Source: Trebonia sp.
GTDB taxonomy: Bacteria; Actinomycetota; Actinomycetes; Streptosporangiales; Streptosporangiaceae
Assembly: GCA_030038035.1 (NCBI GenBank)
Contig: JASHPP010000041.1
Location: 1-5,979, forward strand
Length of the DNA stretch: 5,979 nt
Direction: 5' to 3'
Part shown: positions 1 to 5,979 of the stretch, piece by piece
How positions within the stretch are numbered: position 1 is the stretch's first letter
How the letters are laid out: the number at the start of each line of letters is the position of its first letter
Program-made: the position numbers and the translations under genes
Notes under the pieces: model-generated
Told to the model about the DNA's origin: nothing
Databases searched by the model: none
Seen by the model: the letters and a program-made list of their open reading frames with translations, nothing else

Positions 1-112
1 GCGGGAACCAGATGCCCCCGAAGTCATTCGGCGCGCTGCTTCCCGAACCCGGGCATCTCCGGCTTGGTGCAAGGCCCCAGGGCACCGCAGGCCGGCCCAT
101 GACGTTCAACGC

Positions 113-120
113 AGGAAGGA
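113..120 (+). promoter_or_regulatory. Ribosome binding site of the substrate-binding lipoprotein gene
   Basis: The purine run AGGAAGGA lies 6 bases before the ATG at 127, a good Shine-Dalgarno spacing. It fixes the start: the protein then begins directly with a lipoprotein signal peptide. I saw no convincing -10/-35 pair in bases 1-112, and no recognisable end of a preceding gene there, so the promoter may lie outside the window. Confidence 0.75.
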
Positions 121-126
121 ACCGGC

Positions 127-1276
127 ATGCGCACCCCGCACCGGCTGGCCGCCACCGCGCTGGCAGTCCTCGTCCTGGCCGCGGCGGGCTGCTCCAGCTC
201 GCCGCCCAAGCCTCCGGTCGACTGGACCGCGGTCAGCGGCGCCCCCCCGGCCGGCCCGACCGCCAGCCTCATCGCCGCCGCGGAAAAAGAGGGCACGCTG
301 AACGTCATCGGCCTGCCCGCAGGCCAGGCCGACTGGGCCGCGATCATCAATGACTTCGCCAGAACCTACGGCATCAAAGTCCGCCAGGAATATCCGGGCG
401 CCACCAGCCAGCAGGACATCAGCCAGGCCAAACTTGAGAACGGCACGGCACGCGCGCCCGACGTTTTCAGCCTCGACATGAACGTCGCGCTGGCCAACGC
501 CAACCTGTTCGCCCCCTACAAGGTCTCCACCTGGAACGCCATCCCCACCGCGCTCAAAGACCCCGCCGGGCTGTGGGCCGCCGCCTACGGCGGCTACATG
601 TCGGTCGGATACGCCCCTCGCTTCGGCACGATCACCTCGCTGAACCAGCTGCTGGCCCCGCAGTTCCGGCACGCCGTCGCGCTGACCGCCAGCCCGGCCT
701 CCGCGCCCGGGCCCGGGCTCAACGGCGTCATGCTCGCCGACCCCGCGCTCAACGCGGTCATGATGGCCGGCCTGGCCGAAGGCGGACATTCCGGCGGCAT
801 CGCGGCCGGAATCGCCTGGTTCCGCGAACTCGGCACGGCCGGCAACCTCGCCACCGTCACCGCAACCCCGGCCACGATCAAAGCGGGCATCACCCCGGTC
901 GTGTTCAACTGGGACTACCTCAACCAGCCCGCGGTCACCGGCGTCCCCGGCTGGAAAACCTTCATCCCGCCCGGCGCGGTGCTGGGCGGCTACTACACCC
1001 AGGCCATCAACAAAGACGCCCCCCACCCCGCGGCCGCCCGGCTGTGGGAAGAATTCCTCTACTCCCAGGCCGCGAACGGCGGCCAGAACCTGTTCCTGCA
1101 AGCCGGCGCCCGGCCCGCCGAACTCGCCGCCATGACCGCCGACGGCACCGTCGACACCGCCGCTGCCGCCCGGCTGCCCAAGGCTGTCGGGCCGCCCCTG
1201 TTCCTCACCCCGGCCCTGGCCACCACCGCCGCCCCTCACCGCCAACTGGGCGAAAGAAGTACGTGCACCAAGCTGA
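127..1276 (+). CDS. ABC transporter substrate-binding lipoprotein, frameshifted near its C-terminus
   Basis: This is an extracellular solute-binding protein of the iron/spermidine/putrescine-type family, expected to be lipid-anchored outside the membrane and to deliver a ligand to an ABC permease. Residues 1-21 are a signal peptide (basic start, Ala/Leu/Val core) ending in a lipobox, AAGC, with the lipidated Cys at 22; a Ser/Pro-rich linker follows. The binding domain starts near residue 55 (EGTLNVIGLP). Family-like stretches are APDVFSLD near 110-117, NWDY at 261-264 and AINKDAPHPAAARLWEEF at 293-310. The frame is good to about residue 369 (base 1233). The expected tail, LTANWAKEV followed by RAPS and a TGA at 1274-1276, is then found one frame over, so one base in the C4 run 1232-1235 seems to be extra. 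Corrected length is about 382 residues, normal for the family. Uncorrected, the frame runs on to 2217 as meaningless antisense of the next gene. No permease or ATPase subunit follows, so partners must lie upstream or elsewhere. The ligand cannot be told from sequence. Confidence 0.85.
1232..1235 (+). other. Probable single-base frameshift in a C4 run
   Basis: Before this run the substrate-binding protein reads in the frame of its ATG. After it, that frame gives an unrelated Arg/Gly-rich sequence, while the frame starting at 1235 gives LTANWAKEVRAPS and a stop, which matches how this family usually ends. Dropping one C restores a continuous reading frame of normal length. It may be a real mutation or a sequencing or assembly error. 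Losing about a dozen terminal residues and gaining a long antisense tail would probably harm the protein. Confidence 0.7.
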
Positions 1277-1291
1277 CGGGCCGGCGGCGCA

Positions 1292-1327
1292 GCGGCGGGA
1301 GCCGCCTGGGGCTGGGGTCACGGACCC
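1292..1327. terminator. Short GC hairpins between convergent genes, possible bidirectional terminator
   Basis: The 62 bases between the corrected stop of the binding protein (1276) and the stop of the convergent ATPase gene (1339) hold two small hairpins. The first is GCGGC (1292-1296), loop GGGA, GCCGC (1301-1305). The second is GGGTC (1315-1319), loop ACG, GACCC (1323-1327). Neither has a T-run, and 5-bp stems arise easily in GC-rich DNA. The position between two converging stops is the main support. Confidence 0.3.
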
Positions 1328-1338
1328 GGCTGTGCGCG

Positions 1339-2793
1339 CTAGCCCTGTTCGTACATCTGCTGCGGGGTGATGAGCAGGATGTGCTCGCGCGTGGCCTGCC
1401 GGACGTCGTTCGCGAAGCCCGCGGCGCTGTAAGCCGCAAGAGCCGTGTGCCGGGTATCGAAGCCCCTGACCGCCAGGAGGTCGCGGGCGCGGGCCAGCCG
1501 GCCGAGGTGCCGCGGGCCCAGCACCGTGCCCCATTTGGCTTCGCCGAGCGACAGTACCCGCCGGGGCTGGCCCGGCTCGGGCGCGGCGAGCACGATGACG
1601 TCCACTTCGATCTGGTCACGGTTTCCCGGATCGTTGACGACGCCCGCGCCCACCTCGGCGGGCAGTTCGCCGAAGATGTCCGTGCCGATGGCGAACTGGC
1701 GGCACAATGCCTCGAAGTGCGGGCCTACCACCCGGGAAAGGAAGGCCGGGCGGGAGGCCTGCCAGGCGGCTTCGGCCCGGCCGAGTTCGAGTTCCGGCCA
1801 GCGCGGCCGCATGATCGCCTCGTAGAAGCCGATCAGCGGCTCGGTGATCCGGTAGCTGGCCCTGCCGCGGCGGATCAGGTCGGGTTCGCGCACGATCAGC
1901 CCGGAATCCTCGAGCACGTTCAGCGGGTGGCTGAGCTCGTCGGATCGCCGGCCGGTGTAGCCGGCGATGCCGCCGTTGGTCCTGTTGCCGCTGGCGATGG
2001 CGGCCAGCACGGAATGGTAGATCGCCGGGCCGCGGATATCGGGCTCCTCGGCGAGCAGGTAGCGCGCCTCGCGGAACAGCGGCATCTGCGGGTTCAGCAC
2101 GGTGCGCGCCACCCACGCGTCGAAGTCACCGGACCCCGCGGGTACGTCGCCGCGGATGAATTCCCGCCGGTAGGCGGGGGTACCGCCGACAACGGCATGA
2201 ACGAGGATCGCCAGTGACGGGTCGGTGATGTCCCAGAACCGGGCGGCGTCCCGGTAACCGAACGGGCGGATGACGAGTTCCAGCCCGGCCCGGCCGCGCA
2301 GCGGCGCCCGGCCGGCGAGCAGTCCGCCCATGACGCTCATCGCGGAACCGCACAGCAGGAGCCGCGCCCTGCTGCCCTGCGCGCTGCCGCCCGGCCCGAG
2401 CTCTCGCTGGATGATCGACGGCAGCGCCGGGGACGCCTTGGACAGGAACGGGAACTCGTCGAGAACCACGGGAACAGGAGCCTTGCCGAGCTGCCCGGAC
2501 AAGCACGCGATCGCGTCGTTCCAATCGCGGAACGGAGCATCGACGGGCTCGCGGGTGTGCCGGAGCAGCGCGTCGGCGAACAAGCGGAGCGACTCGGCCT
2601 CGGTTGCCTCCGTTGCCGCGAAGTACAAGCCGCCTACCGCCTCGGTCATGGCCTGCAGCAGGAAGCTCTTGCCCTGCCTGCGGCGCCCGCTGACCACGCC
2701 CAGCAGGGCGCCTGGATCGGGGGCGGTGGCGAACGAGACCAGTCCTTCCCACTCCCGGTCCCGGTCGAAGATGCGCGCGGGCTTCACGGCCAC
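1339..2793 (-). CDS. AAA+ ATPase of the DUF234/archaeal-ATPase type with C-terminal PD-(D/E)XK-like domain
   Basis: A 484-residue cytoplasmic protein, full length for the family. Walker A is GRRRQGKS at 36-43; Walker B is VPVVLDEF at 107-114, with the acidic pair D112-E113; a sensor-like strand, LLLCGSAMS, sits at 145-153. Residues about 240-330 look like the winged-helix segment of this family, including IAGYTGRRSDELSHPLNVLEDSG and SYRITEPLIGFYEAIMRP. The C-terminal part, about 350-484, resembles DUF234, a domain assigned to the PD-(D/E)XK nuclease fold: candidate residues are E361, D398 (IEVDVIVL) and E418-A-K420 (LGEAKWG). The start is GTG at 2793; GTG at 2787 is an alternative. The ribosome site is weak. 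Stop is TAG. It lies 68 bp after the MBL hydrolase stop, behind its own AT-rich promoter candidate. The cellular role of this family is poorly known; some related NTPase-nuclease fusions act in defence or on mobile DNA, but nothing here proves that. The ATPase call is firm, nuclease activity is inference. Confidence 0.9.
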   Translation of the reverse strand: MAVKPARIFDRDREWEGLVSFATAPDPGALLGVVSGRRRQGKSFLLQAMTEAVGGLYFAATEATEAESLRLFADALLRHTREPVDAPFRDWNDAIACLSGQLGKAPVPVVLDEFPFLSKASPALPSIIQRELGPGGSAQGSRARLLLCGSAMSVMGGLLAGRAPLRGRAGLELVIRPFGYRDAARFWDITDPSLAILVHAVVGGTPAYRREFIRGDVPAGSGDFDAWVARTVLNPQMPLFREARYLLAEEPDIRGPAIYHSVLAAIASGNRTNGGIAGYTGRRSDELSHPLNVLEDSGLIVREPDLIRRGRASYRITEPLIGFYEAIMRPRWPELELGRAEAAWQASRPAFLSRVVGPHFEALCRQFAIGTDIFGELPAEVGAGVVNDPGNRDQIEVDVIVLAAPEPGQPRRVLSLGEAKWGTVLGPRHLGRLARARDLLAVRGFDTRHTALAAYSAAGFANDVRQATREHILLITPQQMYEQG

Positions 2794-2818
2794 AGCAGGT
2801 CCAGAAATACAATCCTGT

Positions 2819-2846
2819 GAAGTAAACTACACGGAAGTATAGTTCA
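2819..2846 (-). promoter_or_regulatory. Candidate promoter/operator ahead of the DUF234-type ATPase gene
   Basis: In a window that is almost uniformly GC-rich, bases about 2806-2850 are AT-rich. On the minus strand TATACT (2841-2836) matches the -10 consensus at 5 of 6 positions, leaving a leader of about 36 bases before the GTG at 2793. The -35 position, 17 bp further upstream, is poor. An inverted repeat overlaps the -10: AACTACAC (2825-2832), spacer GGAA, GTATAGTT (2837-2844), 7 of 8 pairs. The same stretch also shows two 13-base direct copies beginning GAAGTA (2819-2831 and 2834-2846), identical at 10 of 13 positions and 15 bp apart. This is the form expected of a repressor-controlled promoter. 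No regulator gene is in the window. Confidence 0.5.
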
Positions 2847-2861
2847 GCATCATGGTGGATG

Positions 2862-3959
2862 CTAGGCGAGTGGCACGGCCGGGGGCGGCGGCGGCGACAG
2901 GGCGTACGTGTCGATGCCTTCGCCGGAGGTGTGCCTGGCGAGCTGGCCGCGGATCACGAGGACTTCCAGGTGGGCGGCGGTCTCGCCGACCGCGAGCAGC
3001 TGGTTGAACGGCTCGAGGTCGGCGAACTTGCGCTGCCTGCGGGTCCACGGGATCGCGCTGGCCGCCTGGTAGGCGGTCACGGGTCCGCCGGAGGCGGCGT
3101 CGCGGGTCTGCTCAAGCCGGGTCTCATGGTGGGCGAGCAGCTCGCTCACCCGCTCGTGCGTGCTCTCGCAGACCGGGCCGTGCGCGGGCAGCAGCCGGGA
3201 ATCGGGCAGCCCCATCATGAGCTGGAGCGAGCCAAGGTAGTCGCGCAGCGCCATCGGGGTGATCGCCGGCTGGAAGCCGATCGACGGGGTGATGTGCGGG
3301 AGCACGTGGTCGCCCGCGAACAGCGTGGCCCCCGCCTCGTCGTGAAACACGACATGCCCCTGGGTGTGCCCGGGCGTGTGGATCGCCCGCAGCGTGCGGG
3401 ACCGCAGGTCCAGCACGGCGCCGTCGGCCAGCCAGCGGTCCGGGTCGGACCACTGCAGCCGCGGCCACGGGTCGGCAAGCCGCGGCGCCATGATCGCGCG
3501 GATCTGCTCCGCCAGCGTGTCCGCGCCCATCGCGTGCAGCATCTCGATGAAGCCGGGTTCGCGGCCGGCCGCGACGGCGCGGATCGCCTCCATGTTGATC
3601 CGCTCGCCCTCGCCGAGCATGATCTGCCCGCGCAGCGTGGTCCGCAGCTCGACCGCCAGCGTGTAGTGGTCCTGGTGGATGTGCGTGATGAAGAAGTTCC
3701 TGATGTCGCCGAGCCCGAACCCGAGCTCGCCGAGCGCCTCGGTGAGCCGCTCGCGCGCCTGGACCAGCGCCATCCCCGCGTCGATCAGGTCCACCCCGTC
3801 GTCGCCCGCGATCGCGTAGACGTTCACCGCCTTCAGCGAGTCCCCGGGCAGCGGCAGCGGAATCCGGTACAGGCCGCCGCCGAGGTCCTCCACCCCGGGC
3901 TCGGCCCACGCGTCCCTGTCGGCCCGAGAGGCCGACGGCCGGCTCATCACATGATCCAC
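2862..3959 (-). CDS. Metallo-beta-lactamase (MBL) fold hydrolase
   Basis: A 365-residue soluble, probably cytoplasmic hydrolase with a dinuclear metal site, usually zinc. The HxHxDH motif is THIHQDH, with H93, H95, D97 and H98. The third ligand motif is HTPGHTQGH (H198 as ligand), the bridging Asp is in FAGDH (D217), and the last ligand is in PAHGP (H260), so the active site looks complete. Residues about 300-340 (PWTRRQRKFADLEPFNQLL, then AAHLEVLVIRG) resemble the winged-helix-like C-terminal extension of glyoxalase II/LACTB2-type relatives. The end is a Pro-rich tail, SPPPPPAVPLA. There is no signal peptide or membrane segment. GTG at 3959 is chosen because a perfect Shine-Dalgarno lies 7 bases before it; the ATG at 3947 is too far away. 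It lies 88 bp downstream of the helicase-nuclease stop and on the same strand. Substrate is unknown: thioester or hydroxyacylglutathione-type hydrolysis is as possible as nucleic acid processing. Confidence 0.93.
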   Translation of the reverse strand: MDHVMSRPSASRADRDAWAEPGVEDLGGGLYRIPLPLPGDSLKAVNVYAIAGDDGVDLIDAGMALVQARERLTEALGELGFGLGDIRNFFITHIHQDHYTLAVELRTTLRGQIMLGEGERINMEAIRAVAAGREPGFIEMLHAMGADTLAEQIRAIMAPRLADPWPRLQWSDPDRWLADGAVLDLRSRTLRAIHTPGHTQGHVVFHDEAGATLFAGDHVLPHITPSIGFQPAITPMALRDYLGSLQLMMGLPDSRLLPAHGPVCESTHERVSELLAHHETRLEQTRDAASGGPVTAYQAASAIPWTRRQRKFADLEPFNQLLAVGETAAHLEVLVIRGQLARHTSGEGIDTYALSPPPPPAVPLA

Positions 3960-3966
3960 GGGCGGT

Positions 3967-3974
3967 ACCTCCTT
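3967..3974 (-). promoter_or_regulatory. Perfect Shine-Dalgarno of the MBL hydrolase gene
   Basis: On the minus strand AAGGAGGT lies 7 bases before the GTG at 3959 and settles that start over the nearby GTG and ATG codons. A weak -10-like TACATT lies at 3987-3982, just upstream, but no -35 is visible, so a dedicated promoter is doubtful. Confidence 0.85.
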
Positions 3975-4009
3975 GCCCGCTAATGTACCGGGCAGTAGGG
4001 ATTCGGGAG

Positions 4010-4041
4010 CGGCCGCCGCCCGCCCAGGCGCGCTGCGGCCG
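4010..4041 (-). terminator. Strong GC hairpin just after the helicase-nuclease stop
   Basis: CGGCCGC (4010-4016) pairs with GCGGCCG (4035-4041). The stem continues as CGCC (4017-4020) with GGCG (4027-4030), leaving a 4-base bulge (4031-4034) and a 6-base loop. In the minus-strand transcript it starts 6 bases after the TAG at 4050-4048. There is no U-tract, so it could be a U-less actinobacterial terminator, a 3'-end stabiliser or a partial attenuator between the helicase and the MBL gene. Confidence 0.4.
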
Positions 4042-4047
4042 GCCGTC

Positions 4048-5979
4048 CTACTCGCCGACCTGCGCGCCGTCCGGGTTTACCGGGCAGCAGGCGGCGACCG
4101 GGCAGGTGCGGCAGCCCGGGTTCACCCGGGCGCGGAAGACCGGGCCCGCCATCCCCGCGGCCACCGCCTCTACCAGGTCTTTCGCCCAGCCGGGGTGCGG
4201 ATCGTCCGCCAGGGCGTGCTGGGCCTGCACCTTGGCCCTGGCGGTGAACCCGGCCTTGCCCACCTGGACGAGCTCCGCGCCGCCCGGCTCGGTGACGCCA
4301 AGCTGCTCGAACGCGCCAAGCAGCACCGCCAGCTGGTAGACGCCAAGCTGCGGGTGCCGGTCAAGCTCGTCATCGCGGGGGGCGGTCGCCCCGGTCTTGA
4401 GGTCCACGATGATGCCGCGGCCGCGGTGGTCGCGCTCAAGCCGGTCCACCCGGCCGGTGATCTCCACCTGGCCTATCCGCACCCGCAGCGCCTCCTCCGT
4501 CGCCAGCAGGTCGCGCGGGTTGGCTTGGTGCCACTCCACGAACTTGCGCACCATGCGCTCGGCCAGCTCACGCTGGCGGGAACCGTACCAGGCGCTGCCG
4601 AAGTCCAGGTGGTGCCAGATGTCGTCGATGCGAGACGCCACGGACCGTTCGGATGCACCTGCGGAAATGAGCACGGCGGCGGCGTGGATCACGGTGCCCA
4701 GGTGGCGCAGGACATCGGACCTTCCCGCGCCGGCCGCCGACTCGAGCAGCCAGCGCAGCCCGCAGCGGGCGAACGTCTCGACCTGCGATGGGGACAGCCG
4801 GACCCGCTCGCCGTCGGCCACGATCGGGCCGTCGTCGGACAGCCGGGTCAGCGCGTACCACTCCCGCGGGTCCGCGCCGCGCACGCCGGCGTCCGCGAGC
4901 CTGGCGAGCTGCGCCGCGGCGGCCGCGCGCAGCGGCGGCGGCCGGGACGGGTCGGCGGCGGCCCGGCGCAGGTCCGCGACGAGCACCGGCAGCGACAGCC
5001 AGCGGGAGGCGGCGCCGGCCTGCTGGAGCTGCAGCTCGTCGCCGGTGAGTTCGGCCAGGAATCGGGAGGGGCGCTGGCCGGACTCGTCGCCGCCCGCGGC
5101 GGTGACGACCAGAAGCCGCCTGGCGCGGGTGGCCGCCACGTAGAAGAGCCTTCGCTCCTCCGCGAGCAGCTTGGCCGCGAGCGTGGCGGCGGCGGCGTCG
5201 CCGCGCCCGGGCACGCGCGCGTCCGGGGCGTCCGGCGCGTTCCCCGCCGCCTCGGCGAGCTCGTCGGCGCCGAGCAGCGAGCCGCGCAGCCGCAGGTCCG
5301 GCCACACCTCCTCCTGCACGCCCGCCACGACGACCACGTCCCACTCCAGGCCCTTGGACCGGTGCGCGGTGAGCACGCGGACGCAGTCCTCGCGGACCGC
5401 CTGCTCGGCCAGCGAGTCCCCGGCGATCTCCTGGCCGGTCAGGCTCTCAAGGAACAGGCCGGGGTTTCCCGGCGGCAGGTCGCCGGCGAACCGGGCGGCC
5501 GCCTCGAACAGGGCGAGCACGGCATCCAGGTCCCGGTCGGCGGCGGGGTCCTGGTCGGCTTGCCGCTCCCACCGCGCGGCCAGGCCCGAGGCGTCCCAGA
5601 CGGCCCACAGGACGTCCTCGGCGCTGCCGCCGTCGGCGATGGCCCGGGTCGCCGTCTGCAGCAGCGCGGCCACCCGGCGGGCCGGGTGCGCGACGCGGTC
5701 GCTGATCGCGTGCAGGTTCTCCGGGGCGGTGAGCGCCTCGGCGAGCGGCATTCCGGCCAGCGCGCGGCGGAGCTTGCGCAGGCCGAGGCTGTCGGTCTGG
5801 CCGAGCGGGCCGGTCAGCAGCTCGGCCGCGGTCTCGTCGTCGAGCCCGGCGGGGCGCAGCGCGCAGCGCAGCAGCGTGAGCAGCGGGCGGACCCCCGGCT
5901 CGTCAGGAAGCGGCAGCTCGTCGCCGGCCACCGTCACCGGGACGCCCGCGGTCGCCAGCGCGCGCCGCAGGGCGGGAAA
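4048..5979 (-). CDS. UvrD/RecB-type DNA helicase-nuclease, AdnB-like, 5' part missing
   Basis: The C-terminal ~643 codons of a superfamily 1 helicase fused to a nuclease; the frame is open to the window edge, so the Walker A/B half is outside. Counting from the edge, helicase motif V-like TAHRSKGLEWDVV is at 204-216 and motif VI, EERRLFYVAATRAR, at 274-287. The nuclease follows from about 395 (LSPSQVETFARC). The PD-(D/E)XK residues look complete: H432 (GTVIH), D512 (TGRVDR), D526-L-K528 (IVDLKTG) and Q544 with Y548 (HPQLGVYQL). Cys406 plus a terminal C-x2-C-x5-C (C623, C626, C632) form the layout known to bind a 4Fe-4S cluster in AddB- and Cas4-type nucleases. Known relatives, the actinobacterial AdnA/AdnB pair, unwind and resect double-strand DNA breaks for recombination. 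The canonical motifs V and VI, and the lack of a second helicase gene downstream, suit AdnB, usually the second gene of the pair, but AdnA is not excluded. GTG at 5937 is internal, not the start: upstream codons (PALRRALATAGVPV) are typical of this family. Confidence 0.92.
   Translation of the reverse strand, partial: FPALRRALATAGVPVTVAGDELPLPDEPGVRPLLTLLRCALRPAGLDDETAAELLTGPLGQTDSLGLRKLRRALAGMPLAEALTAPENLHAISDRVAHPARRVAALLQTATRAIADGGSAEDVLWAVWDASGLAARWERQADQDPAADRDLDAVLALFEAAARFAGDLPPGNPGLFLESLTGQEIAGDSLAEQAVREDCVRVLTAHRSKGLEWDVVVVAGVQEEVWPDLRLRGSLLGADELAEAAGNAPDAPDARVPGRGDAAAATLAAKLLAEERRLFYVAATRARRLLVVTAAGGDESGQRPSRFLAELTGDELQLQQAGAASRWLSLPVLVADLRRAAADPSRPPPLRAAAAAQLARLADAGVRGADPREWYALTRLSDDGPIVADGERVRLSPSQVETFARCGLRWLLESAAGAGRSDVLRHLGTVIHAAAVLISAGASERSVASRIDDIWHHLDFGSAWYGSRQRELAERMVRKFVEWHQANPRDLLATEEALRVRIGQVEITGRVDRLERDHRGRGIIVDLKTGATAPRDDELDRHPQLGVYQLAVLLGAFEQLGVTEPGGAELVQVGKAGFTARAKVQAQHALADDPHPGWAKDLVEAVAAGMAGPVFRARVNPGCRTCPVAACCPVNPDGAQVGE

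Noticed and set aside
66..86. Short hairpin GGTGC / GCACC upstream of the binding-protein gene
   Set aside because: A 5-bp stem with an 11-base loop is expected by chance in this composition, and there is no riboswitch-like architecture around it.
12..353. Small plus-strand frame at the left edge, possibly a partial upstream gene
   Set aside because: It overlaps the lipoprotein signal region in another frame, is Arg/Gly/Pro-rich and matches nothing I recognise. Bases 1-112 also give no recognisable protein end in any frame.
106..1245. 379-codon minus-strand open frame opposite the binding-protein gene
   Set aside because: Gly/Arg-rich low-complexity translation with no domain, exactly antisense to a gene with a lipobox and family motifs. 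Long shadow frames are common at this GC content.
1277..2217. Continuation of the binding-protein frame into a 696-residue open frame
   Set aside because: This stretch is antisense to the ATPase gene, has no recognisable domain and an Arg/Gly/Ala/Val-rich composition typical of shadow frames in GC-rich DNA. The true C-terminus is found in another frame ending at 1276.
2126..2812. 228-codon minus-strand frame overlapping the ATPase N-terminus
   Set aside because: It would begin with TTG and has Arg-rich translation; the overlapping frame holds the Walker motifs.
2859..3983. 374-codon plus-strand open frame opposite the MBL gene
   Set aside because: The minus strand carries all MBL metal motifs and a perfect ribosome site. 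The plus-strand translation is Arg/Gln/Val/His-rich without recognisable motifs.
1..5979. Search for CRISPR repeats, tRNA, IS ends or a toxin-antitoxin pair
   Set aside because: No regularly spaced repeats, cloverleaf, terminal inverted repeats with transposase, or pair of small overlapping genes was seen by eye.

Overview
The window is very GC-rich, with G or C in most third codon positions. Its gene types (a lipoprotein substrate-binding protein and an AdnAB-type helicase-nuclease) point to a chromosome of a high-GC actinobacterium (Actinomycetota). The genus cannot be read from the sequence.

Layout, left to right. A plus-strand gene (127-1276) encodes a secreted lipoprotein of the ABC-transporter substrate-binding type. 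Its last ~14 codons are out of frame with the rest, apparently because of one extra C in a C4 run at 1232-1235. It converges on a block of three minus-strand genes, and only short GC-rich hairpins separate the two stop codons. Read from the right edge, the minus-strand block is: (i) the C-terminal ~643 residues of a UvrD/RecB-type helicase fused to a PD-(D/E)XK nuclease with a four-cysteine, probably iron-sulfur, signature, closest in my recollection to actinobacterial AdnB; (ii) a 365-residue metallo-beta-lactamase-fold hydrolase with a perfect ribosome binding site and all metal ligands; (iii) a 484-residue AAA+ ATPase of the archaeal-type/DUF234 group with intact Walker motifs and a C-terminal PD-(D/E)XK-like domain.

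The three minus-strand genes share direction but are probably not one tight operon. An 87-bp gap with a strong hairpin separates the helicase from the hydrolase. A 68-bp gap with the only AT-rich patch in the window separates the hydrolase from the ATPase, and that patch carries a -10-like hexamer inside an inverted and direct repeat. The helicase-nuclease fits double-strand-break end processing. The roles of the hydrolase and the ATPase are unknown, and a shared function is speculation.

No RNA gene, CRISPR array, insertion sequence or tRNA was recognised. The points most worth a second look are the frameshifted end of the binding protein, the repeat-bearing promoter patch ahead of the ATPase, and the intact nuclease-like motif in that ATPase. 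I see no convincing evidence of a wholly new system.
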